Counted from the first letter of the stretch, positions 34,690 through 46,110 are shown. The stretch is DNA of 64,000 nt from Bombus terrestris (GCF_910591885.1 NC_063276.1:10292001-10356000), one strand, 5' to 3'. A program made the numbers and translations. Notes: generated from the sequence alone by a model not told the origin.

Positions 34690-35010
34690 TCTTTTAATTT
34701 TCGAGATTTTTGCAAAAAACTGTTGGTATCATTATAGTAAATTCTGCCTATAATTGTGCATTTATGATAGCGTATATATGTTAGTATTGGTAGCCGGTCG
34801 CTTCACGAGGGTCGAATAAAGTGACACCTAACTCAAATCTATATGAGCTATAAAAAGATAAGAATTAAGTTTGGGTTAGGTGTCATTTTATCCGGTCCTT
34901 GTGAGACGGCCGTCAGCCAATACTAACGCATACTCTGTCACAGACGCACAATTATAGGCAGAATTTACTGTGTGGTACTAGTGGTCTTTCAAATATCTTG
35001 GAAACAAAGA
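34690..35010. mobile_element. Foldback MITE, arms about 140 bp
   Basis: The two halves are complementary over most of their length. AGTAAATTCTGCCTATAATTGTGC (34736-34759) pairs with GCACAATTATAGGCAGAATTTACT (34946-34969). TTAGTATTGG (34781-34790) pairs with CCAATACTAA (34917-34926). AGTGACACCTAACTC (34820-34834) pairs with GGTTAGGTGTCATTTT (34874-34889). Only about 40 bp of loop remain. The outer borders are uncertain, since complementarity fades beyond about 34695 and 35005. There is no coding capacity. Confidence 0.8.
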
Positions 35011-35129
35011 CCGAGCGGTGGTTATATGTATAAGAAAAGTATAAGAAAATCATGTTCCTAACAACATATTTTAAATACTGAATGGATATGCACATTAAAA
35101 TAATTGAGTGACATTATGGATACCTTAAA

Positions 35130-35340
35130 CATTCAGAAATGTATAGAATATATATAAATTATGTGCTATAATATAAAAAATATCCAATAAAATATTCGTT
35201 ATAATATTTAGAGAATGAAAATGAATTTTTCTTTACATTCCATTTCTTTAATCATGTTTATAAAAATATGACTTTGTGTAAAAATCTGCGGTCTACTTAT
35301 AATGAAAGTAAATTCTTATACATACGTAAGTATAGGATCA
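35130..35340 (-). repeat. Dispersed repeat family X, copy 5 (partial)
   Basis: ATGACTTTGTGTAAAAATCTGCGGTCTACTTATAATG (35268-35304) matches the marker ACGAATTTGCATAAAAATCTGCAGTTTGTTGATAATA of the copy at 58000-58320. The upstream CATTTCTTTAATCATGTTTATAAAAATATG also aligns. The AAATATCAAAAG marker is missing or diverged. Confidence 0.5.
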
Positions 35341-35689
35341 TAAATATCCAATAATTATTTTAAGCTAATTCGTGACATTCATTATTTCTCTCTGTATCCT
35401 TCATACGTATCGTTGAACCTAGTTTATTTGCCTTCGATAAAACTTGTTTTAAATTTTATTGCTTTATGTATTCTGTACAAAACTATAAAAATATGTGTTT
35501 CTACTATTAATCACTAGTAAATTATGTATGTTTACACAAAATCACATTTTTGACAATATGGCTAAAGAAGTGAAATTTGACTAAATATTTGTTTCATTCA
35601 TTAAATATTATTATAAGGAGTACTTTAATTTCTCGTAAATGCAAAAATGTTCGAAGTCTAATATGTAGTTACAAAAAAAACAAGCTTAC

Positions 35690-36130
35690 CTTCATGACTT
35701 AGAAAATTCTTCGCTTCTAAAAGTATTGAAGGTGAGAACAAAATCTGTAAAAGTAGTGACGAGCTCTGAGGGTAACGACAATTATACAATTTGGAACCAC
35801 TAAGATTTCATTGGATCTCAGTCATTTTAACTGATTGAACACAGAGTTCCATTCACCGATTGGTCATGATTAGAACGACTAATGGAAGAAGAAACCGTGT
35901 GTCCGATTTTGCAGTGTGAAGCATTCTACGACAATGACCCTGTAACGCAAGATTGCACCTAGAAGCACCTTGATGAAGTAAGAGCTAGATTGAATTACTT
36001 TCTGGGTAGTTATTCATTGTCGCTAGTGCAGCTATCAATTTAGTTCAGGAAATTCACGAATTTTCATATATCTTTCTGTCCCGGTCAGTGATGAGAGTCT
36101 ACAAAACTTTAGTCCAGATGTCCATGTCTA
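35690..36130. other. GC-neutral segment, nothing recognised
   Basis: Less AT-rich than its flanks. A + frame from ATG 35882 reads METVCPILQC-like cysteine-containing sequence for 26 codons, then stops at 35960 and continues in frame as KHLDEVRARLNYFLGSYSLS. It might be a decayed exon, but no family is recognised. Confidence 0.2.
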
Positions 36131-36324
36131 CATAATGACGAGATTGTACTTGTTATTATAAAATTAAAATAAATTTGAGAAAAATTTCTTTAAGTCATTA
36201 TTATATTTATTATATAATATGTTATTACTATTATATAGGCGGGTTTCATTATATTTCTTTGATTTGTTATGTTAGACGAATTATTTTGTAATTTCTTATG
36301 CTTTCTTTCCTGTATACATATGTA

Positions 36325-36771
36325 TTAACCCATTTGTATTCAAGCGCGGATTAATCCGCGCGCTGCGACTTTCTTCTATCACCAAGCGCGGATTATTACG
36401 TGCGCTGCGACTGCTTTTTATTTCAGTCGCTAAGTATTCTTCAGATGTGAGAGTTCACGTTTGACTCCTTTGTCAGCATCTCGCCTATATCAGTTCATTG
36501 TATTGACCATTTCAAAGAATTCCACGAAATAATATGATTTAATTTCTTATTTCTTCTATTTTTTTAAATAAATAATTTTTTTATTTTCCTCTGTTATAAA
36601 GAATGTAAGATGCGATGTTTGCGAAGTAACATTGTCTACCAATCGTTTTGAGCAGTAAATTTTCGATCAGCTCCCTGAAGAATTCGGATGTCATTTACTG
36701 CACCTACGACCGACCGCGCGCGGTGACAGGGACCAGTCCTCTTAAGTAGAGCCATGATACAAATGGATTAA
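36325..36771. mobile_element. piggyBac-like MITE, second family, 439 bp
   Basis: The ends are TTAA-CCCATTTGTATTC (36325-36341) and GATACAAATGG-A-TTAA (36756-36771), an inverted repeat starting with CCC and flanked by TTAA; the right end has one mismatch (CCA for CCC). Next to the left TIR is an 18-bp perfect palindrome (36344-36361) within a roughly 30-bp CGCG-rich unit that is repeated directly about 40 bp later (36385). The interior lacks a transposase. The ends differ from the 16084 and 40848 elements, so this is a separate family. Confidence 0.85.
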
Positions 36772-36779
36772 CGGGGTAT

Positions 36780-37440
36780 TTTAGTCTACAAATTTGAAAA
36801 AATTGAAAATTTTTTTCACATTTCCAAAGTTTAAACATTCAAGAATATGCCCTTAAAAGGATTTTTCAAAATTTCAATTATTTTATGAGTTACAGCCATT
36901 TTTGTGACGCGGCATCTGCTCCGGTCCGACCGGAACAAATGAACAGTAGACGGTAGACGTTGTCCGAGTAAACTTCTCTCAAAACTTTAAATGCGTTTTT
37001 CTCGAAACTACTTTTTTCGAGTTGGCATGCACGATATCTCAAATTCTAATGAACCGATTTATTTGAAATTTGGTGTGAATATTTTTTATACATTCCTCTA
37101 TCGCCTCAATCACGCTCAGATCAAAATTTTTAATTTTACTATTTTTAAAAAATTCGGAATTGTCAAAAAAACACTAAAAAGGGAAATTTTTTTCAAACGG
37201 CCGCCATTTTGTGAAAAAATATTTTTTTGACTCTTCCAAGGTTCATGCTATAGCCGCATCTATACACTAATTAAGAATCCGTTCGGCTTTTTTGCTTCAG
37301 ATGACCAGAAGGGTTGAAATCATGCACGCCAGGACCCCCCATTTTGCCAGCTCATAGCTTTATGAATTTTAAGTTTTTTTGGTTAATTTTTTATGTAATC
37401 TTAAAATATCAATAAACAAATGATAAAAAAAATGGATAAT
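36780..37440. repeat. Repeat-like segment of unknown type
   Basis: Follows the piggyBac-like MITE directly and has a texture unlike host DNA here: runs of T and A alternating with GC-rich words (GCGGCATCTGCTCCGGTCCGACCGG at 36909 on; CAAACGGCCGCCATTTTGTG at 37194), and the line TCTCGAAACTACTTTTTTCGAGTTGGCATGCACGATATCTC at 36999-37039. Lines of this kind recur in noncoding parts of insect transposons, from memory. The 79-codon + frame at 36991-37230 has no motif. The element type is not determined. Confidence 0.35.
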
Positions 37441-37449
37441 AAAAATATT

Positions 37450-38340
37450 TTTTGTTTCGTTTGTACAGAGCATCAAAAACCGCCCGAAATTCATACCTCT
37501 AGACTAGAATACCTCCTTAAGAAAAGTGAAATAAATTTGTGTTAATTTTAATTTGTCACGTCTATAAATTGCTAGGTAAAATTAGTTTTTTCAATATTTC
37601 CTCTTTATTTTGTGGTTGAATTCGTAGCAATATTATGTTAGATCTTTTAGTAATACTTTTAGATTTCAAATTTTCTAATTTACTTTATAATTTTTGTGAA
37701 TTTTTTCGTATATCAAAGAAATTTTTATATTTCTTTATCCTTTTTGATATTTTGTTTCCGTTACTTAGACAATATTCCAACATTCCTATTTGAAATATTT
37801 TGTTTTCGTTCTCTGTCTAGTTCCGTCAAGATAATTTATAACTTTCATTTGAACTCTAAATATATGAAATGATGAAAATGTAATATATTAATAAAAAAAA
37901 AAGTTAAAAGAACGGAATAGCTATGAAAATATTACAATTTCCAATTTAGATTTTGGTTAGGAGAATTAAAAAATTGTAATTTTAACTTACAATGTTTTCT
38001 TGGCTTATTGATATTGAAATAAGATATGCAGAACTCCTAACGTTTTACTTCTCTCTAAAATTTGTCGGAAAAATCAATACTTGTACCTAGAATTTTATTC
38101 ACAAAGACGCCTTTTGAACAAAACTTACAAAATATACATATATATTCTAAAAATGTTTTCCCTTATCATAGAAATATATAGAAGTGAGAGAAGATAAAAA
38201 TAAAAGACATACAACATTCTACTTTAAAAACAATTGTTATTAAATTAATCTTAAGACACCCATGTTCAACATATACGTTACACCCATGAAAATTTTCAAA
38301 TAAATTCGTCAGATATAAATTCTTCTAAATATCATCCTTT
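37450..38340. other. AT-rich DNA, nothing recognised
   Basis: AT-rich sequence with short poly-A/T runs. No frame, TIR pair or RNA gene is supported. Confidence 0.45.
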
Positions 38341-38344
38341 CCTT

Positions 38345-38860
38345 CATGGAAGTAATTCTTTAATGCAAACAAAGTTACGTCAACTCCATTACCGTGAACG
38401 TTTCCTTTCTCTAACCGTCTGTTCCCTTTCTTCTCTCCTTCTCCCTTTTGTTCCTTTGGTTTCAAAAAATCGTTAAACGCGATTCCAAAGTTTCATGCAT
38501 AAATCGCGATAAGAATCGTGATTCGTTCCACTTTCTCAGTGAAACTAAACCTACGTAAACGCAGCTCTTTATGAGATTGTCTTCCTCGAAGGCATAATAT
38601 TTTATTGTTATTGCCTCTTTCGAGGGTTCTAAACGGAACGGTCCGTCGTTTTTTATTACATTATCATGGCTGTTCCCTCGGGCACCAAAGATAACGGTAA
38701 TTATTCGTGAATTACCTACGCCAGCACTATTCTTTTAATCCATTTTCTCGTTAACCCCCTGCAACAAATCGCGAGTTTTCATTAAAGTATGCAAGATTGT
38801 AACAGCTACGATATCATCGTCGTGCCATTGCTAGTACGTTTCTAAAAATATTTGTTCTCC
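38345..38860. other. GC-richer island, candidate noncoding element
   Basis: Includes a pyrimidine-rich stretch (CTTTCTTCTCTCCTTCTCCC at 38426), AACGCGATTCCAAAG, TTCGAGGGTTCTAAACGGAACGGTCCGTCG (38619-38648) and GCTACGATATCATCGTCGTGCC. No long frame is present and none of the inverted repeats expected of a transposon were seen. Host noncoding function is inferred from composition. Confidence 0.35.
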
Positions 38861-38917
38861 TTTTGTGCTGTTTTTGATATTTATTTTCTTTCTTACCTTG
38901 TGTTGTACAGATCTATC

Positions 38918-39385
38918 TATAGTTTCTTCACGAAAGTACTTGCACACTTGACATTTTTTACGAACATGTTAGGTGTATTATACGAAACATTTTGAGATTT
39001 CATTAGCACCGCAATGATACTCAAATATTACGATTACATTAGTAAAAATTTAAGCGATTCTGAGAATGTATAAAAATGTATAAAAAAATGTATAAAAAAA
39101 TATGAGAATGTATACAAAAATTACAAGTTATTTAGTGCAAGTATATATGTATTTTGCAGAGATCACAAAGGCATTTAAACAGACAATTATCCACAATGTT
39201 AATGAATCATAATTCAGTGAGTTTATCTTTGACACTTATTAGAAACTTAAGGTGACTATTCATACTATACATCAATCGATCACATAAGTTTGCAGTAAAT
39301 ATCTTGCAATTTCTAAACATATTTTCAGATATGTTGAAGTCAACTTTATTTGTGTAATTCATACTTTTCTTCTTTGCAATTCATT
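38918..39385. mobile_element. Tc1-like non-autonomous element, copy 2
   Basis: The left end is TAGTTTCTTCACGAAAGTAC (38919 on). It shares with copy 1 ATACGAAACATTTTGAGATTTCATTAGCACCG (38979 on), TTGCAGAGATCACAAAGGCATTTAAACAGACAATTATCCACAAT (39155-39198) and TTGCAGTAAATATCTTGCAA (39290 on). The right end decays near 39385. A tandem run of ATGTATAAAA-like units (39064-39115) expands it internally. No transposase is present. Confidence 0.65.
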
Positions 39386-39499
39386 AAAAGAATTGAATTA
39401 GGAAACTGACATAACGTTAAAAAGGATTTTAACTTCCATAGATGGAATCACAAGCAAACTTTAATGGGTTAATTTATTTATCTGAAAACGGTAAGAAAG

Positions 39500-39770
39500 G
39501 AAAGAAAGAACTCTAATCGTGCAGAAAAGGAGCGTAGATTGATGAAGTGAATTTGGTGAAACAATACCATGGTGCTTGGAATCGAATCATCGAACGATTC
39601 GTTGGGAAGCAGTTAACGCGGAAAATCAATTCGCAGGCGAAACAATCGGTGTTCGCCCTGAATTGCTCTGAATATCGATTTCTAGCGAATCGACCACGTC
39701 GTACACGCAACTCTCGAAGCCCGATTTAAAAGTGTAATTTCGGGTTGTTGCTTTGAGGAAATTGAAGGAT
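39500..39770. other. GC-richer island with overlapping frames
   Basis: Two overlapping short frames, + 39547-39729 (KQYHGAWNRIIERFVGKQLT) and - 39513-39710, lie in a CpG-containing block. Overlapping frames on both strands are expected from composition, and neither shows a motif. It is an unassigned candidate conserved element. Confidence 0.3.
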
Positions 39771-39779
39771 ATCTTTGAA

Positions 39780-40845
39780 TGTATGAATCATTGTGTTCTG
39801 AAAAACAGTCGAAAATTTAATGGTGATTTGTACTTGTAATAACCTTCACCTTGTAATTAGAAAAAAATTTGCAATAAAAGATCTATATATAACACATTTT
39901 CATTAAAAGGATTATGTTACAATTTGGCTAAAAATACTAATCTCACAGAATTGCCATTAAAATTCTTACATCATACAATCTATATCTTTTAGATATACAT
40001 ATTTATATAGACTTTAATATATTTATTGAATAAATAAATACACTCATCTAAAATTATTTATGAATCACTTCCAATTAAAATCTATTCTTGCTAAATAAAA
40101 GACTGTAGACAGAGAACTGTATACGTAGAACGAAAGGAAAGTAGCTTATCGATAATAATAAGAATTTATTACGGTTATTACGATTATTTTCTTAAATAGA
40201 TTGATAGAACATTCGCAAAGACAGGCATCGCATCGTAGTAAAATTTTTTATTAAATACATATCTCTGTTACGTGGTTATGTCTACTTTAAATTCACACAC
40301 TGAACTAGCAACTTCTAAATATTTAAACGTTATCAGTCACGAGAATTCCGTAAATAGGCAATTGACTGAATGAGTATATATACAAGATGGGCTATAAGAA
40401 CGTTTTATAAAGAGTACTACCTTGACCTTCTGTAGTTATTATAGGAACTCCTATCCAATGAAAAATCAAAGTAGCCTTCACGAACAGTTGTAAACATTGG
40501 AACATGTTTTATTGAAAAAGCTGATGAAGTGATTGAGAAGGTGCACTACAATAAAGAAATATTCGTTGGTCTTATAATATTTACTATAGGTAAACAGATT
40601 GAAAGTAATATTTAAAGTACAAATACAGTATTCTATGTGGAAGGAAAATTTTCAATCATGTATTCGTTAATTATGCTTTTTCAATGCGTAATTTTCAATG
40701 AGGAGAAAATTGTATAGTTCAATGAGATAATTTTCACGACAGTTTAGTTTAATTTAAATTTATTGATCTTAATTATCGTTGACTGAAATTTAGTTTTAGA
40801 TCGAAATAAAGGACATTGGAATTCTTTCCAGTATACATTGTAATT
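39780..40845. other. AT-rich DNA, nothing recognised
   Basis: No supported gene or element. Ordinary AT-rich sequence up to the TTAA of the next piggyBac-like insertion. Confidence 0.45.
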
Positions 40846-40847
40846 AA

Positions 40848-41516
40848 TTAACCCATTGCACTCGGGACCTTTCTCGCTCGGCGCACCAGCAACTCGAAAC
40901 GTTTCGCAACCTTTTTGACGCATTTCTTACCAGTAACTTAAAATCATTACACACACAAATTAATGTAGAAAATTTTTATATTTTAACATTTTACATATCT
41001 TTACACCTTTATAAACATAATTTCTTAAATATTGGTCTCTGTAATTTTTCTGTGTATGATATTTCATGTAACAATTCCCAAGATGCATCCCCGGCTTGTC
41101 GGGGCAAGTATTAGAATAATATGTCGTTTAATGCCTTTCTTCGGTTTTTTTCTCTGAGAACAGACTTTGCAATCCTTCGTAACTCCTGTTAGAATATTGT
41201 GTAGCTTTCTATTCAAGCGGATATGTTCGGAATCTGAGGTTGAAGTAGAGACTCGATCGCGTGGTTGGCGAAAATCTCCAGTCAATTGGTGGTTTTCAAA
41301 TATCGCAAGTGATTAATAGCTTCTGTTCGCTTCTCTGTTGTTTAGTGGCTTTATATAGAATATATGAATTTATTGAACAAATTTCTAAACCCCAAAAAAA
41401 CAGTTTACGCCACCATTTTACCGCAGCAAACCAAGCGTTGAGCGAGACTCACCTCTCGAGTTACGGCATTACACCACATGGTAAGTGAGACGCATTTCTC
41501 GAATGAAAAGGGTTAA
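40848..41516 (-). mobile_element. piggyBac-derived element with transposase remnant
   Basis: TTAA-CCCATTGCACTCGGGA (40848-40867) and TCTCGAATGAAAAGGG-TTAA (41498-41516) form an imperfect inverted repeat beginning with CCC and flanked by TTAA, the hallmark of piggyBac insertion. Unlike the other two piggyBac-like elements, this one contains coding remnants on the minus strand: the C-terminal part of a piggyBac transposase (41285-41045). About 1 kb of a normal transposase gene is missing, so it is an internally deleted, non-autonomous copy. Confidence 0.88.
41045..41400 (-). pseudogene. piggyBac transposase C-terminal cysteine-rich domain
   Basis: The minus frame at 41285-41064 reads HIRLNRKLHNILTGVTKDCK and continues VCSQRKKPKKG, the start of the cysteine-rich domain (CxxCSxRxK) that binds the element ends. 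A +1 shift near 41110 then exposes SNTCPDKPGMHLGNCYMKYH, the matching CPxxPGLxxxxCFxxYH half. Upstream, about 41385-41300, IHILYKATKQ resembles the NSYxLYK block near the end of the catalytic domain. The zinc-binding Cys/His residues are thus nearly all kept but split by a frameshift and stops. This confirms the superfamily independently of the TTAA ends. Confidence 0.82.
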
Positions 41517-41519
41517 TAA

Positions 41520-42490
41520 TATATTATGATTGTCATGATTAAATGATATGTTAATTACAATTATCTAAGAAGTGAATAGTTATAAGAACAAAAGTTTTTA
41601 AACCCTTTTTCATTCTGTACATATTCACGTTATAAGATGTTTAAAATGAAACTTATTTTTCTATATAATTGTTTTGATTGTTACAGTTAAATATTTCGTA
41701 ACATTTGGTTTATATTCAAAAAGTATATTAACTATAACTCTTTTATAATTACATTAAATTTCTTAAAAGTATTTTGCGCTATGTATATAACGTTAGTGTG
41801 TTTGAACAGTACAACTAGATGATTAGAATAAAAGACACTAGACTCACTTTCCTAGAAGATTATTACCATGATTGTTAGGATTAAAAAATATGTTAATTGT
41901 AATTCTTCAACAAGCGTTTATTAAGCATCAAGTATGAGGAATAATATGTCAAAAGGCTCATACTGGAAAAAATTTCATTCCAATCAAATTACTATTGAAA
42001 GAAAATTAATTTATGATGATGATTTTTTAATATTATTCAAAAACCTTTAAGATATGGGTGATTTTAATTGTCTGAAGAAAGGTGAAAAGCCTAACTGAAT
42101 AAGAAAGAAAGAGTTTTGAATATAATGTAATCAAGAAATTCGCTTGTTGAAACATTTCTACAGACGTGGAATGTAAAATGAAAGAGAACTTTAATCATTC
42201 AAATTAATTATATTATACGCTGTTTCAATAATCGAATAATTTTCTGAATTATTTTATAAATATCGAAGCTAAACGAAAAATGGTTAAATCGAAATATAAT
42301 AATTTTTGCAGGTTCTATTTTTCTTTTCTAACACTTCTTACAGTAGGCAATCCCCATTTTCGTTGATCGATCAATTCTCTGATATCATGGAAATTCTACT
42401 GTAACTGTAATTCAGATTTAAGAAATTGTAGTTCGATAAATGTGTATGTATAGCTTGCGATTAAATTGCTACCTTTGTAGAATACGATAA
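41520..42490. other. AT-rich DNA, nothing recognised
   Basis: No gene, TIR pair or structured RNA was identified. Two near-repeats of AAGATTATTACCATGATTGTTAGGATTAAAAAATATGTTAATTG (41857 on) and ATTATGATTGTCATGATTAAATGATATGTTAATTAC (41522 on) suggest an old local duplication. Confidence 0.4.
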
Positions 42491-42494
42491 AGTG

Positions 42495-42820
42495 CAGTGA
42501 TGAAATAAAATTCGAAATAGAAATCACCCGGAAGACACGTGGGGAAATAGCTTTCTTGGAACTGAACGCAGTGTAGTCTCGCGACTTCCTCGTTTCTTCG
42601 CCTTTCGTTCGCAATGAAATTCTCCCGGCGAACGGTATTAAATTTTTTTCTACGTCAAGGACACATATTTCACCAACGAGACGACAATAATAAGGCTGGA
42701 AATTCCACTGCGTTATGGTCAGACGCTTTCATTGATTGGTGTTGTTTTTTGACCCTGAGAAATCATACGCGTCAAAACGAAAAATTGTGGACACTTTTCA
42801 ATTGACGAGTGGTATCAATT
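42495..42820. other. GC-richer island with overlapping frames
   Basis: A 72-codon minus frame (42396-42614) and a 63-codon plus frame (42614-42805) abut head to head at the CAT/ATG near 42614. Neither has a recognised motif. The island contains CCGGAAGACACGTGGGG and CTCCCGGCGAACGG. It could be noncoding conserved DNA. Confidence 0.3.
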
Positions 42821-42829
42821 GATTGAGAA

Positions 42830-43790
42830 ATTCACTCCTTAAAAGTACTGGTAAATTAACTGAGTATTACTACCAACATTTTATAGTTTCAATAAACTAG
42901 CTCAACAGACTAGATAAAGAGTATTTAAATATTTTATTTTATTTAAAAGTGTAGCATTTATTATTAATACAAAGCAAAATAATGTATTAATTTGTTAGTA
43001 ACGCAAAATTAGTTAAATATTGTATCACTAATACAATATTTTAGGTTTTGGTTCTTACTTATTTTTAACAATGTATTTTTTGAGAAGCATACCTTTTAAC
43101 AGATCTGTAAAATTGTTTTTGCTCTAACATTAAAACTTGTAATTTGTGTTTTAAGAGTAAAATTTCTTAAAGAATAATTAAAAGTTTAGAAAAGTGAAGG
43201 TAAAAATAATCAATGTATAATAATAGAATACCAATAAAAAAAATATCAATGTAGCATATCCTGATCTAAATTCATTGAAAAATTTTGAAGCAAAATTAAG
43301 ATGAAGATTCTACCTAAAATTTGAATCTGATTTATGGAATCATCCACAGTATTCACCAAACTAAATAACAAAGAAGTCTACGGGAACGTTTATGATACGA
43401 GTCTTAAAATTGGTTGAAACAGTTATCAAAAGAATCAATGAATACAGATGTGGAAGAAATTTAATAATACATAACTAATGGGTTTATTATGGTAATATGT
43501 ATTGAATTTATGGGTTCTTTCGGCTAGAAATTCAAATAAAACAGTAGTTCTAAATGATATTAATAATTTCTTAATGATCCACTGTCATCTAATTTTTTAC
43601 ATTTATGAAATTGAACACTTCCTAACATATATCTAATAAATTTTCGAGCTTCTAACTATTCATGAAAATCTTTCAAATTCTGCGTGCTTTAAGCCTATCA
43701 TGGAACAATGCTAATAACACCCCTACTATTATTCTCATTGAAACTGTTATTATTCCCTAATAACAACTACAGATTGACTAACAAACGGGA
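42830..43790. other. AT-rich DNA, nothing recognised
   Basis: Ordinary AT-rich sequence with no supported features. Confidence 0.45.
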
Positions 43791-43794
43791 GCTT

Positions 43795-44150
43795 ATTTAA
43801 AATCTCGTTAAGATATCCCATTAAGAATGCTGAAGGACTCTGTCAATGAATTCCGAAGGAGAAATAAACCTCGGTGGAGGTCGACTCGTCAAAGGAAGCG
43901 GACTCGATGCTATGATGGAAAAATCGATTAACGGCGATGACAGGTTCATAACACGCGAGTAATCCGCTCGCGCGATGTTTACACGCGATCCGTCCATCGG
44001 AAGGACGCATTTGCATGTGAACGCGCAGAAAAGCCGAGCTTCTGACTTGATTTCAAAGGCATTACAACGACCATTGCAACTCCTGAACACCTGTTGTGAT
44101 TCCCCCAGACTCCCGCGATAATTTTGTCCTCGCAAGAAGTTATCTTTGTT
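43795..44150. other. GC-richer island, candidate regulatory DNA
   Basis: CpG-rich (GGAGGTCGACTCGTCAAAGG, ACACGCGAGTAATCCGCTCGCGCGATG at 43953-43979). A 104-codon minus frame (44135-43821, starts MRGQNYRGSLGES, Arg/Ser-rich) spans it. I see no domain, and GC-rich DNA yields longer chance frames because stops are rarer. It is unresolved whether this is coding. Confidence 0.35.
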
Positions 44151-44159
44151 ATCTACAAT

Positions 44160-44870
44160 TTCGAAACGTTAAATCTGCAACCAGCTCTACATATTTTGGA
44201 GCTGTTCTTTTTTGTCTAATGTTCGACGAGTTTGAACTTTTTTTTTAATTTATACAATACAGATGTGAATTACTGTGCTGATTCTATACATGCGAAAGTA
44301 TCAGTACACGAGGTAACCTACTCAATTGCTGAAACTGAAACGCTAGAAGATAAAAAATAATTTTGCTAGGTAAAATTGAAAGGTTTCAAATGGTGTATGA
44401 TCTAACGTAGATGCTTACTCCGAAAGTGGTTGCATTTTGAATATTTTGAAATCACCTCTATTTTTTCAGACAGTCATACACTTTTTTACACATCAATCAA
44501 TACGTTTCTCGATTCAAAAATATTAGGATATTTCTACCTGAAAATGTTTATTTCTAGTTTAAAAGATATTTCAATCTTAATTTTATCAAATTGGATGCAA
44601 CACAGTTCCAAAGTTATAGCTTGTCCTAGTTGCCCGAGTCATGTTGTATACATATGCTATACAATCCAATAATTTAATCCTCTAGCAAAAATTTAATTTC
44701 GAATTTTTCTCATATCTAGGTACTAGGTATAATAAACTTTTTTATAATAAAACACAAAGTAGAAATCAGTTTTATAAGACATATAGATATTCTAGCATAC
44801 GAAGTTGTACGTTGTGTTCACAAAAATCAAGAACTGAAATAAGTGATTAAACTAAACAAATTACAGTACT
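44160..44870. other. AT-rich DNA, nothing recognised
   Basis: The 80-codon + frame at 44430-44672 shows no motif. No transposon ends were found before 44872. Confidence 0.4.
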
Positions 44871-44871
44871 T

Positions 44872-45525
44872 ACATACAGGTTGAATCAATAAAAAATACT
44901 ATCTAGAATAACTCGTTATCTATTGGTTTTATCGAAAAATGTCTTAGATAAAGTATGTTGCGTTTCTAACGTCTCATCGGAAGAATGTAATTTTATTTTT
45001 TAAGATATTAGTGATTTGGAGCTTTTTAAATGGCATCGCTTTTATTATTAGTCGATTCAGCTGGATATTTTCTATAAAAAAGTATTAATTTATTTACACT
45101 AAAAAAAACCATTAGTTTGGCAGATATTTAAATTTTAAATTTATCAAGTATAACGCATGTAAAACAAAGATAAGCACAAGAATACCGCTTTACGTCTTTC
45201 CTTGTCTCTCGTATATTAAATTTCGACAAATTAAAGTTAAAATATCTTCTAAACTAATAGTTTTTCGGTATAAATAGGTTAATACTCTTTTGCAGCAAAT
45301 GTCCAGTTGGATCGATTAACAATAAACTCGGTGCCATTTAAAAAATGCAAACTCATTTTAATATCGTAGAAAATATAAGATATTAGAAAATGAATTTATA
45401 TTCATCCAATGGTTCCCTTAAAATACAATATAATTCATTTAATACATTTTTCGATAAAGCCAATATGTAAGGAGTTATTTTAGACAGATGTTTTAGATAC
45501 TTCTTATTGACTCACCCTGTATGTG
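44872..45525. mobile_element. Foldback element with arms near 190 bp
   Basis: The termini are ACATACAGGTTGAATCAATAA (44872-44892) and TTATTGACTCACCCTGTATGT (45504-45524). Complementarity continues inward: GAATAACTCG...TTGGTTTTATCGAAAAATGT (44906-44942) pairs with ACATTTTTCGATAAAGCCAA...GAGTTATTTTA (45445-45482), and AGCTTTTTAAATGGCATCGC (45020-45039) pairs with GGTGCCATTTAAAAAATGC (45330-45348). The middle (about 45045-45325) is unpaired AT-rich DNA without a frame. The CAGGGTGAxTCAATAA end type is seen in insect MITEs. The superfamily is not determined. Confidence 0.85.
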
Positions 45526-45779
45526 CGATAGATGTTTAAAAACGTTAGAAAGCTCTTTTAGGATATCTGGCCAAATGGAAGAAATTCTTACTGATATTTG
45601 CTGTATTTGTTTTAATTTTGTACAAGTCCAACCGCAAAAGTGACTCTAAATTCTTGACCAGCAATGTACATTTAAATATCGAGAAATAAGTTTTAGCGAA
45701 AACATCTTTTGACAAAATATATGTTTTCTCTAATTTTCCATCAGTATACACGCTCACAAATCCTTTACTGTATGAAATC

Positions 45780-46110
45780 TCTCAAAGCAACATCACTCAT
45801 CGTTGATATCAGAAGTCGCCAATACCATCGGATTTTTCTCGTTGAACAAACTATCGATCCAGAATCGGATTCTTCCTAGTCGTTGCCACTTTTAAAGAGT
45901 CTCTTTGTAGCGATTCGAATTCCAACTACGATTCGTTAGTAATCGATCGATTAATACAAAAGACCGACACATTGGGAAAACGTTGGGTTTTGAACGATCG
46001 TTAAGCTTGCTTTTATGGCGAACGATGCGACAGCGTGGCGTCCGAGCGCGTGCAAAAGTGGTTTTTGCTTCAAAGCTTTAAAGCTCGAATGCAAACACAC
46101 GTATGATGGT
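45780..46110. other. GC-richer island, candidate noncoding element
   Basis: CpG-containing block (GCGAACGATGCGACAGCGTGGCGTCCGAGCGCG at 46018-46050; AATCGATCGATTAATAC at 45941). No long frame and no transposon ends. Host noncoding function is inferred. Confidence 0.38.

Noticed and set aside
35882..35962. 26-codon cysteine-containing frame followed by an in-frame stop
   Set aside because: Too short and no recognised family; could be chance.
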